The notes: generated by a model not told the origin, from the letters alone. A stretch of 64,000 nucleotides of DNA from Desulfomonile tiedjei DSM 6799 (GCF_000266945.1 NC_018025.1:5212001-5276000), one strand, 5' to 3'; counted from the first letter of the stretch, positions 34,681 to 43,871 are shown. Program-made: numbers and translations.

Positions 34681-35172
34681 ATGGTAAAGTATTTTATTAT
34701 AGTGCTGTCGGCTATCGTGACTGTGGGTATGACCGCTTCTACGGCTCTAAGTTTTGGAGAAAACGTCCTCGCGGCTACCGGGCAGTACACTTTCTTCATA
34801 AAACCCGATCCTTGTGCGCCTGTTACCTATTATCAGAAGATGGTCCCCTGCGTAGCAAGAGAGGTTGTGCCGGTGCCAAGAAGAGTGTCCCAGACCTATC
34901 CTGTGCCCGTGCCGGTCATACGGGGGATGCGGACGCGTATAACGCAGACTCCGGTCGGCTGCGCGTGCGGACAGGACCATTGCATCGAATGCTTTCCCAA
35001 GCCCTCTACAACCATGATGACCAAAGATATGGTGATGCCCAGGATGGTCCCGGTCCGGGTTCCTGGGGTTGAATTTGTCCCGAAAGAGGTTACTCGAAGA
35101 GTTATGCTTCCTCAGTGGTTTGAGGTAGTTGAAGAGCAGCTTCCGCCCAGGGAAGTACGAAAAATACGATAG
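34681..35172 (+). CDS. Exported Val/Pro-rich protein of unknown function
   Basis: 163 residues. Signal peptide MVKYFIIVLSAIVTVGMTASTALS; the mature part is basic and rich in Val, Pro, Arg and Met with repeated V-P-V/R-x-V units (REVVPVPRRVSQTYPVPVPVIRG, VMPRMVPVRVPGVEFVPKEVTRRV). A Cys cluster lies in the middle (CACGQDHCIECFP). No family recognised. Strong ribosome binding site (TTGGAGG) and near-consensus promoter predict high expression. Such short periodic, basic secreted proteins are often envelope-associated. It lies alone between two insertion sequences. Confidence 0.65.
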   Translation: MVKYFIIVLSAIVTVGMTASTALSFGENVLAATGQYTFFIKPDPCAPVTYYQKMVPCVAREVVPVPRRVSQTYPVPVPVIRGMRTRITQTPVGCACGQDHCIECFPKPSTTMMTKDMVMPRMVPVRVPGVEFVPKEVTRRVMLPQWFEVVEEQLPPREVRKIR

Positions 35173-35248
35173 CTTCGTAATCGTTCAGTCACGAGCGGGT
35201 ACTGGGAATTCTGCGCCCTGGAAGGGCGGCCCAATAGTAGCCACGGGT

Positions 35249-36937
35249 GTCAGAAAGCGTCTCAAAACCTGCGCACTGCGGCGAATCACGCAAGCCGGAC
35301 GGGAGGACCTGCTTCTGGGAAAAAAGCAGTCCCGTCAAGTGAAGATCAGGCGAGGTTCGATCCGAGTGTACTGTCCGTTATAAGGTCATGGTCTCCCTCC
35401 GGCTGCTTACGTGAATGCCACCTCGCCGGATACCCAATGGTGGTAGAGCTTCCTGAGATTTATGGTCGTGCAAATAAGGTCCCACTGGGCCTTTACGTTG
35501 TCGATTCCGGCCACGGTCCATCGCCGAAAGCTTAATGCGCTCTTGATCCAGGCAAACGGTGGCTCGATAATCTTCTTTCGAGTCTTCAGGCGCTCTTTGT
35601 TCTCTGGTTTTTCCCTCTTGCTGCGGTGTCGTTCTAGGGCCGCCTCGTAAACGCTGAGGTCTATGAGGCGTCCGTTCTTGCTCTTGGAGCATTTCCAGCG
35701 ATTGGGACACGTTAGAAAATCCTTGCAGTGATACCTGCGAACCTCATTGTGGTTCTTGCCGTTAATTTTCCGCTGATGAAAAGGCAACAAGCGCCCTTCA
35801 GGGCATATGAAGCAATCACGCTCCTGATCAAAGACGAACCGGGATCGGTGATAGAGATCCTCATCCGCACCTCTCTCGGAAACAATTTCCCCTGACGATT
35901 TCCCGATAAGAATGCCGTATTCTCGCTCATGGGCCAGACCTATCTGCCCTGAGGAAAAATATCCCCCGTCCGCCACATTTTCCTCTGCCACAGCGCCCAG
36001 ATTCTCTTTCACCTTGTCGAGCATGGGGACCAATTGCCCGTTGTCGGCCCCATCCGTGACCACATCTGCGGCCACGATAAGGCCGCTCTTTTGGTCGGCA
36101 ACCGCCTGAGCGTTGTACGACAAGTCTTTGGTCCGGCGATTCTTCATAAAGCGAGCTTCCGGTTCCGAAGGGTGAACTGACTTCTTGTCCGATTCATCCA
36201 ACTCCTTCAGAGCCTCTTGTATCCGCTGTTTCCGTTTCAATCCGTCTTGCATGGACTGCGGAAGGCGATACTCACCGGTCTCTTCCCGCTCGGCTCTCTC
36301 TATCTCAGTCATCGCATCGGCAATCGTGCGGTCCAATCTCTCCGAAACACTTTCCAGAAACCTCTCCAGGTGCTCACGACCCCGAGCCTTGTCGTTGGAT
36401 GAGACGGCTTGGATCTTGGTCCCGTCCACGGCATGAAGAGCTAGACCGATCAGATCGGCCTTCAGAGCAACACGAATCGACTGTCTGAACAGATGCCTCA
36501 ATGATTTCTTGTTCGCCTTGAAGAATCGCCATAAGGAATTATGATCCGGAGCATTCATCCCCGTCAGCCAAATCAGCCCCATATTCTCAAGGCAACCCTT
36601 CTCAAGCTTACGGGTACTCCTGATCCGATTGAAGTATCCGAAAAGCCACACCTTCAACAGAAGATCTGGCGCATACGGAGGACGTCCTGTATCGCTGTCG
36701 GGAACCTCGATTCCCAACTCGGACAGATCCAAGGAATCCACGAAATCTCGGATAAAGCGCGCCGGGTGATCCTTAGCCACCCAGTCTTCCACTGACGGCG
36801 GAAACATCAAGATCTGTTCGTAATCGGCCCGGATCTGTTTGCCCATGACAGCCTCGTGGTTGTTGAATTCCTCTCCTTTCTAGTACATCTCTTGGCAAAT
36901 CGCGAGCCCAAAATGGAGTTTTGAGACAGTTTCGTCA
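35249..36937 (-). mobile_element. IS1182-family insertion sequence
   Basis: About 1.69 kb. The ends GAAAGCGTCTCAAAACCTGC (left) and GACGAAACTGTCTCAAAACT (right, reverse strand) are imperfect inverted repeats around GTCTCAAAAC. One full transposase gene fills it. The same end sequence occurs on the short element at 22345-22570. Confidence 0.75.
35407..36846 (-). CDS. IS1182-family DDE transposase
   Basis: 479 residues, uninterrupted. The N-terminal IS1182/IS5 domain (FIRDFVDSLDLSELGIEVPDSDTGRPPYAPDLLLKVWLFGYFNRIRSTRKLE), the DDE catalytic region with HAVDGTKIQAVSSNDKARG, LIVAADVVTDGADNGQLVPML and VADGGYFSSGQIG, and the C-terminal FAWIKSALSFRRWTVAGIDNVKAQW tail are present. Probably active. 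Confidence 0.93.
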   Translation of the reverse strand: MGKQIRADYEQILMFPPSVEDWVAKDHPARFIRDFVDSLDLSELGIEVPDSDTGRPPYAPDLLLKVWLFGYFNRIRSTRKLEKGCLENMGLIWLTGMNAPDHNSLWRFFKANKKSLRHLFRQSIRVALKADLIGLALHAVDGTKIQAVSSNDKARGREHLERFLESVSERLDRTIADAMTEIERAEREETGEYRLPQSMQDGLKRKQRIQEALKELDESDKKSVHPSEPEARFMKNRRTKDLSYNAQAVADQKSGLIVAADVVTDGADNGQLVPMLDKVKENLGAVAEENVADGGYFSSGQIGLAHEREYGILIGKSSGEIVSERGADEDLYHRSRFVFDQERDCFICPEGRLLPFHQRKINGKNHNEVRRYHCKDFLTCPNRWKCSKSKNGRLIDLSVYEAALERHRSKREKPENKERLKTRKKIIEPPFAWIKSALSFRRWTVAGIDNVKAQWDLICTTINLRKLYHHWVSGEVAFT

Positions 36938-37361
36938 ACCCGTGGACAGCTCCACAAGCATAGTTGAGCGACCCTGAAGGGGTCGACCAATAGGCGATAA
37001 TGCTTAAATGTTGTTGGGCGACCCCTTCAGGGTCTTGAAGACAAAAGACTTCCCCTATCGCTTCCGTGGGTTTGCACCCACGGCTACAGTTGGGTAGCCC
37101 CTATGGGGCTGTAGAAACCTCTTCCACGCGTAACTGAATGGATATCCCCTGAGAGCGACAACCGTAGACCAGGAAAAAGAGCGCATTGCACATCCCTCTT
37201 GCGTTCAATGCGAGTCATGAAGTACATTCTCTACTCCACTTTTCAATCTTGATTGGAAGAGGCTGTATCAAATCATTACCTTCCTCGCACGCGAAAGAGA
37301 AAGACGGAGGTTGATTTGTAAGAGCTTGAATGATTTATAGTAAGAGGAAGGGTTTGGATGA
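36938..37361. other. Intergenic region with small hairpins
   Basis: GACCCTGAAGGGGTC-type words occur twice in opposite orientation (about 36969-36986 and 37020-37036). No gene seen. An AT-rich stretch before 37362 probably contains the next promoter. Confidence 0.5.
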
Positions 37362-38126
37362 ATGGCTGTATTGAAAATGTACAGAGGCATTTCGGTTGCG
37401 AGTAAGAATGTCGAGCTGGTGAAGAGAAAAATCAACTCAGATGGCCTTATGCAGTCCCACGAACTGCCCTGGAGCTCTTATATACTCGATCTCAGGTTGA
37501 ATTTAGCCGAGTTACTGAACAGGCCCGATCTCTCTACGTCACATACTCGATTTTATAAACCGGGACAGTGCATTACTTCCGAGAGTGTTCGTCAGAGGAA
37601 TCTCCCCTTTCCGTTCATCTTCGCTTGCGGCGATAAGACAGGTGCCGCCTATTTTGCGAACACCCACAACCGAACCGAGGAAAAAGACTTTCCTCTGGTG
37701 ATAGAGTTTTTAGCTCCTGTGGAGGATGTATTTGTGGATGGCAAGGATTTTCTCTATTCCGTATTTGAAGGCGGACCCCGCCAAGGGTTGAGAGAAAAGA
37801 TCCTGAAATGCTTTGGAGTCGAAATCTCGAAATATCTGGATAAAGCTTGGAACTCTAGGAAAACAGAGCATAGAATAGCCATGTGTGACCTGGCGGTTCA
37901 AGATCCGGAAATTGTTTTCTCTCATTATCAAAATCGTATGACCATTGGAGGCCGGCGCGGGACTGTGTTTCGATCCGCATTCATGGTGAGATCTCCAATC
38001 GATTTCGATCGTATATTATCAGTTCACAGGGCTAATCCATGTTATGAGGCACCGAGTTTTTCCATCCATGATTTCAAAAACAAGCCGTCAATGACAATGC
38101 CGGAGGTTTTCCGAAAATTCGGGTAA
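37362..38126 (+). CDS. Hypothetical soluble protein
   Basis: 254 residues, no signal peptide or membrane segment. It begins MAVLKMYRGISVASKNVELVKRKI. YRGIS followed by helices, and later GGRRGTVFRSAFMVRSPI, is loosely reminiscent of small ADP-ribosyltransferase-like folds, but the key residues cannot be assigned, so no function is given. Charged and Phe/Tyr-rich (PFPFIFACGDKTGAAYFANTHNR, PLVIEFLAPVEDVFVDGKDF). It is monocistronic, between an IS1182 element and a response regulator gene, so a horizontally acquired orphan is possible. Confidence 0.55.
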   Translation: MAVLKMYRGISVASKNVELVKRKINSDGLMQSHELPWSSYILDLRLNLAELLNRPDLSTSHTRFYKPGQCITSESVRQRNLPFPFIFACGDKTGAAYFANTHNRTEEKDFPLVIEFLAPVEDVFVDGKDFLYSVFEGGPRQGLREKILKCFGVEISKYLDKAWNSRKTEHRIAMCDLAVQDPEIVFSHYQNRMTIGGRRGTVFRSAFMVRSPIDFDRILSVHRANPCYEAPSFSIHDFKNKPSMTMPEVFRKFG

Positions 38127-38165
38127 TTCCACCGCCTGATTGAACCAACACCCGTCAATGGATGT

Positions 38166-38648
38166 TCAATAATATCCGGGATATTGTGGTTTCTCCAAAT
38201 TCTTCCAAGTAATCCCGAGCTTGTTCTTGAAGTAGGAACCGAACCGTTCGAATAATTTGGCCCAATGGGTCCTGCCTTGTTCCAGTTCCGTCAGAATTTC
38301 AGCCACAAGCTCAGGTAATCTGCCCAGTTCTTCTTTCGGCAGAAATGAGACGGCGCCTTCCCTGATAGCCTCGTTAATGCTCTCGACATTGATAGCTCGC
38401 GCGGTGAGCATTGCTGCAGGTAAATGTCGTGCTCGGCATGACTTCAGTAATTCAAAACCATTTACACCCATGATGTCGAGAATCGCTAGATCGAAATTCT
38501 CGTTTTCGATCAGTTCGAGCGCAGTCTCAAATGTCTGTCCGGTAATCACAATGGTGTTTGGAAATTGTTCTTTGATAATGTCAAGAACATCGGCTTCGTC
38601 GTCCACAACCAGCAGCCTCTTGTGCTCTAAAATAGATTGATCGTCCAT
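38166..38648 (-). CDS. Response regulator receiver protein with C-terminal extension
   Basis: 160 residues. CheY-like receiver domain: LLVVDDEADVLDII (acidic pair), phosphoacceptor Asp in NFDLAILDIMG, Thr in AAMLTARA and Lys in VSFLPKEEL. An extra 45-residue helical tail (LTELEQGRTHWAKLFERFGSYFKNKLGITWKNL) has no DNA-binding motif. It should signal through protein contacts. No histidine kinase is adjacent, so the partner is elsewhere. Confidence 0.85.
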   Translation of the reverse strand: MDDQSILEHKRLLVVDDEADVLDIIKEQFPNTIVITGQTFETALELIENENFDLAILDIMGVNGFELLKSCRARHLPAAMLTARAINVESINEAIREGAVSFLPKEELGRLPELVAEILTELEQGRTHWAKLFERFGSYFKNKLGITWKNLEKPQYPGYY

Positions 38649-38712
38649 CGTGAATTCTCCCTCGGACAGAAACGACTTCGGTCATATGGATATATTGGGA
38701 GTGAAGTTTATC

Positions 38713-38833
38713 TAATACCGATTCGCCTTTCTTTTTTATAATCAGGAAGGCGGGGGGTATCCTTCGCTCCGGACTACGCAAAGCCGTCTAATCGCTCCGC
38801 TCAGAACACCCTAACCTTCGCTATCTTATATGC
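38713..38833. repeat. 120-bp dispersed repeat, copy 1
   Basis: It pairs with 61747-61866 along its length: TAATACCGATTCGC, TATCCTTCG-TCCGGAC-ACGCA, GCCGTCTAATC, CCGCTCAGAACACC and ATCTTATATG are shared. The ends contain an inverted AGGC/GCCT-type hairpin half. Here it lies upstream of the response regulator. Confidence 0.7.
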
Positions 38834-38882
38834 ATAACTGCGAAATGGTATAACTTACCCCCAAGTCCGATTGATGTTGCCT

Positions 38883-39050
38883 CTATGCTTCCTCTATGTT
38901 GATTCTCAGCATCTCCAGTGAAGCAAGGACCCGTTTACTGTTGCGGTTCACCGCGGGGAAGTCTTCTGAGGCTTCGTAGAGCTGTCGAGCAATAGCAGTT
39001 AGAGTCTCAACTGATTTGCGCATTTCTTCGAGAGAAACTATCCTTTCCAT
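38883..39050 (-). CDS. 55-residue helical protein behind the CoA ligase
   Basis: ATG 39050 is 3 nt after the ligase stop, so co-translated. The product begins MERIVSLEEMRKSVETLTAI and ends with SKRVLASLEMLRINIEEA: two amphipathic helices around a short FPAVNRN turn. It is clean and short enough to be skipped by gene finders. No family recognised; it could be an accessory or stability partner of the ligase or transporter. Confidence 0.65.
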   Translation of the reverse strand: MERIVSLEEMRKSVETLTAIARQLYEASEDFPAVNRNSKRVLASLEMLRINIEEA

Positions 39051-39053
39051 TCT

Positions 39054-40394
39054 CTAAATCCCCTTTTTCCTCAAATCCTTGAATCTTCGGGCCTTTACTT
39101 CGTAGCGAGGCAAGCTGTTAGGTGGTAAGATCTCCAGATTGTAGCCAAGGTTAGTCTTCAAACGAAGTTGGGTCGTAAGCTCGCCCTGAAGTTCTTTAGT
39201 CGAAGAATTCGCAGCTTCTTCCGTTAACTCGACTTTCAAAGTAATCGTGTCGGTATCGCCTTTTTTGTCTACAATGACTTCATACTCATTTCCCAGTCCT
39301 TGAATGGAACGAACTACATCCTCGATTGCAGACGGAGCCAAGAGCACGCCTTTGACCTTGGTTATGTCGTCAGCCCGTCCGATTACACCTCCCTTGAACA
39401 GCTTGTAAGTGCGTCCGCACTCACATTGCTCATCACCGATCTCTACGATGTCTTTGGCATCGAACCTGACGCACGGCTGAGCGAATCTGTCCAGCGCCGT
39501 AATCACGAGCTTGCCTTTTTGTCCGGTTTCGGTGAGGAGTTCCCCGGTTTCCAAATCTTCCACCTCAGCCAGGAACATGGCTTCATTGACGTGGAGAGCG
39601 CCCGGCTGGCATGAGCATTCGAATCCCCAGGCTCCTATTTCTGTGGCACCGGCGTGATCGAAGACTTTAGATCCCCATATTTCTTCGATCCGCTGCTTTG
39701 TCGAAGGAATCAGAGCCCCTGGCTCTCCAGCGCAAGTAATCTTGGTAATGGGCAATGTAGCAGGATCGATATGAAGCTGATTGCGTGCGGTATCGGCCAT
39801 TCCGAGGACATACGTAGGCGTAGCCATCATTGCCGTAGCCTGCAGCTCCTGAATCTTGAGAATACGAGATTTTGTGTCCAGCACCCCTCCCGGGACCGTT
39901 TCGCACCCTATCTTCTCGGAAGCATAATGCGCAGCCCAAAAAGCTACGAATACATTGTACCCGAAAGGTAGGAAGACACGATCGTGGGGCCGATAGCCCT
40001 GGGCCCAAAGCAGGGTGGCCCAGCACTCCGTCCACCATTCCCAATCTTGCCAGGTATCAGCCTGGTAGATTGGTTGCCCTGTCGTCCCACTGGTTTGTCG
40101 AAACACACATACATCGTCCAAGTCGACACACAGCGCATCGCCATATGGGAAGGGGTCTTTTCGCTGAATAGGCTTCATCATAGCCTTTTCCACTTTCGGA
40201 ACCCGGCGGATGTCTTCCCAGGAGTTGATATCTTCAGGATGCATCCCGGCTTGCTGATAGAGAGCGCGGTGAAATCGTGAGTTAGAGTACGCCCACGTTA
40301 GAATGCGCTTGAATTTCTTGAGCTGCAATGCCTCCAGCCGCTCGCGCGGGAGTACTTCCAAATACGGATTCCAATATGACACCTGTTTGTTCAT
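39054..40394 (-). CDS. Phenylacetate-CoA ligase-like AMP-forming ligase
   Basis: 446 residues. The PaaK-type adenylate-forming domain includes SRFHRALYQQAG, the phosphate loop CVFRQTSGTTGQP, FDHAGATEIGAWG, the Asp in RFDAKDIVEIGD and the C-terminal GRADDITKVKGVLLAPSAIEDVV. It activates an aryl or other carboxylic acid to its CoA thioester with ATP. ATG 40394 has GAGGA 5 nt upstream and a normal N-terminus. It follows the TRAP operon on the same strand 200 nt downstream, so the likely substrate is what the transporter imports. A four-Cys segment (CSCQPG and CECGRTYKLFKGG) is typical for this branch. Confidence 0.86.
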   Translation of the reverse strand: MNKQVSYWNPYLEVLPRERLEALQLKKFKRILTWAYSNSRFHRALYQQAGMHPEDINSWEDIRRVPKVEKAMMKPIQRKDPFPYGDALCVDLDDVCVFRQTSGTTGQPIYQADTWQDWEWWTECWATLLWAQGYRPHDRVFLPFGYNVFVAFWAAHYASEKIGCETVPGGVLDTKSRILKIQELQATAMMATPTYVLGMADTARNQLHIDPATLPITKITCAGEPGALIPSTKQRIEEIWGSKVFDHAGATEIGAWGFECSCQPGALHVNEAMFLAEVEDLETGELLTETGQKGKLVITALDRFAQPCVRFDAKDIVEIGDEQCECGRTYKLFKGGVIGRADDITKVKGVLLAPSAIEDVVRSIQGLGNEYEVIVDKKGDTDTITLKVELTEEAANSSTKELQGELTTQLRLKTNLGYNLEILPPNSLPRYEVKARRFKDLRKKGI

Positions 40395-40601
40395 GATTCC
40401 TCGCCAAGAATGTTCCAAACTCAATGGTTTTTTCTATCGTGAGACCAAGCAATTATGGCCTGATTTCCTCGGTAATGGCCAAGTCTCAGTATTTTTGCCG
40501 TTCTTCTCTCCCTGGTATTGACAGCCACGATCGGCGAAACACCGCATAATGACTTGGCACGTCTCTAAGATGACTCAGGAGCTGTCCGTTAGAGATAACT
40601 C

Positions 40602-41903
40602 CTATTCCATCATCATGTTGGGCAACCACATGGAAATTTGGGGAAAGAACAGAAGCAGAAGAAGACACAGCCCCATCCCCACAATAAACGGATAGATACC
40701 TTTGTATACAGTTCCAACAGGTTCTTTGCAGACCCCCGAGACAACAAAGGCATTGATCGCCATAGGGGGAAGAATCACTCCTATCATGGTTACCACGCTG
40801 ATAATGACTCCGAACCAGATAGGGTCGTATCCCATCTTGAGCACTACGGGGAGAAAGATAGGAGTCGCCAGAATGAGAAAGGCCAAGTCTTCAATGAAAG
40901 AACCACCTATAAGATACACCGCAATAATGATCAACATGACGACCGTGCGATCTACTTGAAGGCCTTCAAGCCAGCCGGCAACAATATATGGCGTTCGGGT
41001 TACTGCAAAGAAATGCCCCAGGATGGTTGCTCCGGCAATGAGCATGATAACCATGCACGCGATGCGCAAAGTCTCGGAGACTGCTTGCACAAAGCGCTTC
41101 AGGTCCATGTCTTTCTTGCACAGAGTGAGAATCAAAACGGCAAACGTTCCGACGCTTCCGGCTTCGGTCGGGGTAAAAAACCCCATCATCAGGCCGCCTA
41201 CCACAATGAGGAAAATTGAGAGCACTACCAGGACCGGCGGCAAGGATGCGAATCGATCTTTCCACGGTGACTTTTCACCCTTCGGGCCTAGCTTGGGATT
41301 CATCGCGCTCCACCCGAAAAGCGTAATCACGAAAGAAAAAGCCACGATCAGGCCGGGAATAATACCTGCCAGAAACAGCTTGCCGATAGAAGTCTCTGTA
41401 AGTATCCCGTATACGATGAGCACTACACTCGGAGGAATCAGTATTCCCAGAGTTCCCACGGTAGCAACTGTCCCGCAGGAGAGCCGTCTGTCGTAATTGT
41501 ACCGATCCATCTCGGGGACCGCTATCGTTGCAAACGTTGCGGCAGTTGCAGGTGAGGAGCCGCAGATTGCCTTGAAAACCGTAGCCGCGGCAACGGTTCC
41601 GATGGCGAGACCGCCAGGCACATGTCCGATGAACTTATATGCCGAATCGTACAGATTGCGAGCCACGCCGCCACTTGCACCGACTTGCCCCATGAGAACA
41701 AACATCGGTATGACCGTAAAACCGTATGAGGACAGTACGGAAAAAACGTCTTTTGCCACGAGGTTGAATGCGGCATCCACGTTAACGATGGCAGCAAACC
41801 CGATGAACCCGGCAAGAGCCATTGAGAAACCAATCTCAAGACCCATGAGAAAGAAAACGAAGAGCAAGAGAATAACCAAAAGACCGATTGTGGCAAAGCT
41901 CAT
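40602..41903 (-). CDS. dctM: TRAP transporter large permease subunit
   Basis: 433 residues, about 12 helices. FATIGLLVILLLFVFFLMGLEIGFSMAL, GGVARNLYDSAYKFIGHVPGGLAIGTV, GSSPATAATFATIAVPEMDR, GILIPPSVVLIVYGILTETSIGKLFLAGIIPG and FFTPTEAGSVG are classic DctM signatures. With DctP and DctQ it drives sodium-linked uptake of an organic acid. ATG 41903 shares ATGA with the dctQ stop. In-frame codons upstream lie within dctQ and are ignored. Confidence 0.95.
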   Translation of the reverse strand: MSFATIGLLVILLLFVFFLMGLEIGFSMALAGFIGFAAIVNVDAAFNLVAKDVFSVLSSYGFTVIPMFVLMGQVGASGGVARNLYDSAYKFIGHVPGGLAIGTVAAATVFKAICGSSPATAATFATIAVPEMDRYNYDRRLSCGTVATVGTLGILIPPSVVLIVYGILTETSIGKLFLAGIIPGLIVAFSFVITLFGWSAMNPKLGPKGEKSPWKDRFASLPPVLVVLSIFLIVVGGLMMGFFTPTEAGSVGTFAVLILTLCKKDMDLKRFVQAVSETLRIACMVIMLIAGATILGHFFAVTRTPYIVAGWLEGLQVDRTVVMLIIIAVYLIGGSFIEDLAFLILATPIFLPVVLKMGYDPIWFGVIISVVTMIGVILPPMAINAFVVSGVCKEPVGTVYKGIYPFIVGMGLCLLLLLFFPQISMWLPNMMME

Positions 41904-42385
41904 GGTTCCAACTCTCTCTTTGTCAACATGTCTACAAACAGTACGAGACACTCAATAAAGCAACACAAAGCCATCAAATAGGTAACGGGATAAAGAGGAA
42001 GTTGCAGAGTAGGAGTGACTTCTCCCACACGATAAAAATCATTCCCCATGATCCATGTGTTCCATCCCAGGACTGCAAACAAGCCGATAGCGAGCAGCCG
42101 CGTCAGAATGTGCAGTACGGTTTGCAGCGCATCGGGCAGTTTTCCGGTGAGGAAGTCCATCATCACGTGGCCCTTCAGGCGAGACGTCTGAGGCAGAGCG
42201 AATCCGATTACAACTGCCCCGAGTAGCCCTACCAACTCGTACGTGCCGAGGATCGGTCGCTTAAACGCCCGGAGAATCACATCCGCAACAGTTAACAGCA
42301 TGGTTCCGCTCAACGCGAAACCGGCTATGACGAAAAGAAATCGGGAAAATGTTCGATTTAATCCGGCGAGATAACTTTTTGTCAT
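41900..42385 (-). CDS. dctQ: TRAP transporter small permease subunit
   Basis: 161 residues, four helices. FLFVIAGFALSGTMLLTVADVILRAFKRPILGTYELVGLLGAVVIGFALP and GHVMMDFLTGKLP are the DctQ pattern. ATG 42385 (GGAAAG 7 nt upstream) puts the first helix near the N-terminus as usual; ATG 42442 would add 19 residues without a ribosome binding site. Confidence 0.9.
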   Translation of the reverse strand: MTKSYLAGLNRTFSRFLFVIAGFALSGTMLLTVADVILRAFKRPILGTYELVGLLGAVVIGFALPQTSRLKGHVMMDFLTGKLPDALQTVLHILTRLLAIGLFAVLGWNTWIMGNDFYRVGEVTPTLQLPLYPVTYLMALCCFIECLVLFVDMLTKRELEP

Positions 42386-42447
42386 CACTGTACTTTCCGC
42401 GAAGCCGGACTCGCCTGCTCGGGAGAGTCCGGCAGACTTCATGTAAA

Positions 42448-43470
42448 TCAGGGATTATTTTTGAGCCATTCCCTGCAGAAACTCAGCGCTTCTTCACCGG
42501 GAAGACCCTTTGCCTTCATAGCCGCGACGTATTCATCCAAAACGGGGCTAACCGTCTTGGCCCATCGTGCATCTTCCTCTTTTGAAAGCGGGATTATCTT
42601 ATTCCCTTTGGATAAGGTGAATTCCGTGCCGATCTCATCGAAGGAGTCCCACCCATTGCCTGTCTTGTCGATCCATTCTTTATTTATCTGTTCGATTGTC
42701 TGCTGAACTTCCTTGGGGAGAGATTCCCACTTCTTCTTGTTCATAACGACAAAAAATCCCAGTGTGTACGCGGAACCGAAATTCTGTGTAGTTGACTTGA
42801 TTACCTCAGCGAATTTCCATCCCTTGAGCGTTTCAATGGGAGAAACAACGCCATCTACGACGCCTTTCTGTAAAGCGTCATAACATTCATTCTGGGGCAT
42901 GGCCACAGGAGTAGCCCCGAGAGCCGCTACAACTTTCGCACTGGTCCCCGAACACCTGATTTTCATCCCTTTGAGATCTTCCATTTTTTCAACGGGCTTT
43001 TTGGTGTGGAAAATACCGGGGCCATGGCCGTGGAGATACATGACCTTCACATCATCGAATTCTTTGGGCTTGAATTTGTCATAAAACGCGTTGCACAGCC
43101 TCGTTACCTGAATCCCTTTGGTGTAGCCGAGAGGAAGGTCTATGACTTCACTGAGCGGGAATCTCCCCTTGGTATAGCTAAGGACGGACATTCCGATATC
43201 GGAAATACCTTTCACGACCCCGTCATAGCACTGATCTGCAGGGGTAAGGGTTGCACCGGGAAACATGTTGATCTTGACTGCACCATTGGTCCTCTTTTCA
43301 ACTTCTTTTGCCCACTCGGTGGCAAGAAGCGAGTGACCGTGAGTAGCCGGGAAGAAAATGGAGTAAGTAAGTTCAAATGTCTTACTGTGGCCGGGACTGT
43401 GGCCTCCCAGCACCGTGAGTGCTGTCGTAAGAAGCACCATCAGCAACAAGAAAGTCCTAGTGGTAGACAT
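42448..43470 (-). CDS. dctP: TRAP transporter substrate-binding protein
   Basis: 340 residues with signal peptide MSTTRTFLLLMVLLTTALTVLG. The mature part has DctP motifs: LTYSIFFPATHGHSLLATEWAKEVEKRTNGAVKINMFPG, MKIRCSGTSAKVVAALGATPVAMPQNECYDALQKGVVDGVVSP. The conserved carboxylate-binding Arg is in KIRC. ATG 43470 has GAGGTGAGC directly upstream. First gene of the operon under the sigma-54 promoter. The ligand is unknown; the downstream CoA ligase suggests an aromatic or fatty acid. Confidence 0.94.
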   Translation of the reverse strand: MSTTRTFLLLMVLLTTALTVLGGHSPGHSKTFELTYSIFFPATHGHSLLATEWAKEVEKRTNGAVKINMFPGATLTPADQCYDGVVKGISDIGMSVLSYTKGRFPLSEVIDLPLGYTKGIQVTRLCNAFYDKFKPKEFDDVKVMYLHGHGPGIFHTKKPVEKMEDLKGMKIRCSGTSAKVVAALGATPVAMPQNECYDALQKGVVDGVVSPIETLKGWKFAEVIKSTTQNFGSAYTLGFFVVMNKKKWESLPKEVQQTIEQINKEWIDKTGNGWDSFDEIGTEFTLSKGNKIIPLSKEEDARWAKTVSPVLDEYVAAMKAKGLPGEEALSFCREWLKNNP

Positions 43471-43728
43471 GCTCACCTCAATCATAAGAGTGATGAAGAC
43501 TCCAGAAACCAATCGGACTAGGTCTTGGTGCTATCGACGGAATTACATACTGGAGAGGGCGTTGTCAGAAAGCTCTGCTTGTTAGCGATTTCGTAGGCAG
43601 TGTCGCTTCGGTCGACAGACAAAGGCATCTGACGAAAACGGATTCCGCTATACCAGTTGAAATCCGGCGATATGCACAATCGTTGTTTCGGCGTGAGCAG
43701 GCGATCGATCGGCCGTGTCGTAGTTACT

Positions 43729-43745
43729 ATGCATTGGTTGTGCCA
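43729..43745 (-). promoter_or_regulatory. Sigma-54 (-24/-12) promoter of the TRAP operon
   Basis: Minus strand TGGCACAACCAATGCAT: a perfect -24 TGGCAC, five bases, then ATGC at the -12 position with GC 10 bp from the upstream GG. It points at dctP with a leader of about 250 nt. Confidence 0.72.
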
Positions 43746-43857
43746 CAGCTAACATCTTCGGTCGCTATCCGAGTAAGCATAAGCTTTATCAATGTCTTGA
43801 GAGGATTCGGCGAGAAGTAAGGAGGAGGTCTCTTCGAGTGGCCATCGATGGCGAAAT

Positions 43858-43871
43858 GGGCGATATCGCCC
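43858..43871. promoter_or_regulatory. Activator site 1 (palindrome)
   Basis: GGGCGATATCGCCC, a perfect 14-bp palindrome about 115 bp upstream of the -24 element. A second identical copy lies at 43925. Repeated identical palindromes at this distance are what an enhancer-binding regulator needs. Confidence 0.75.
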
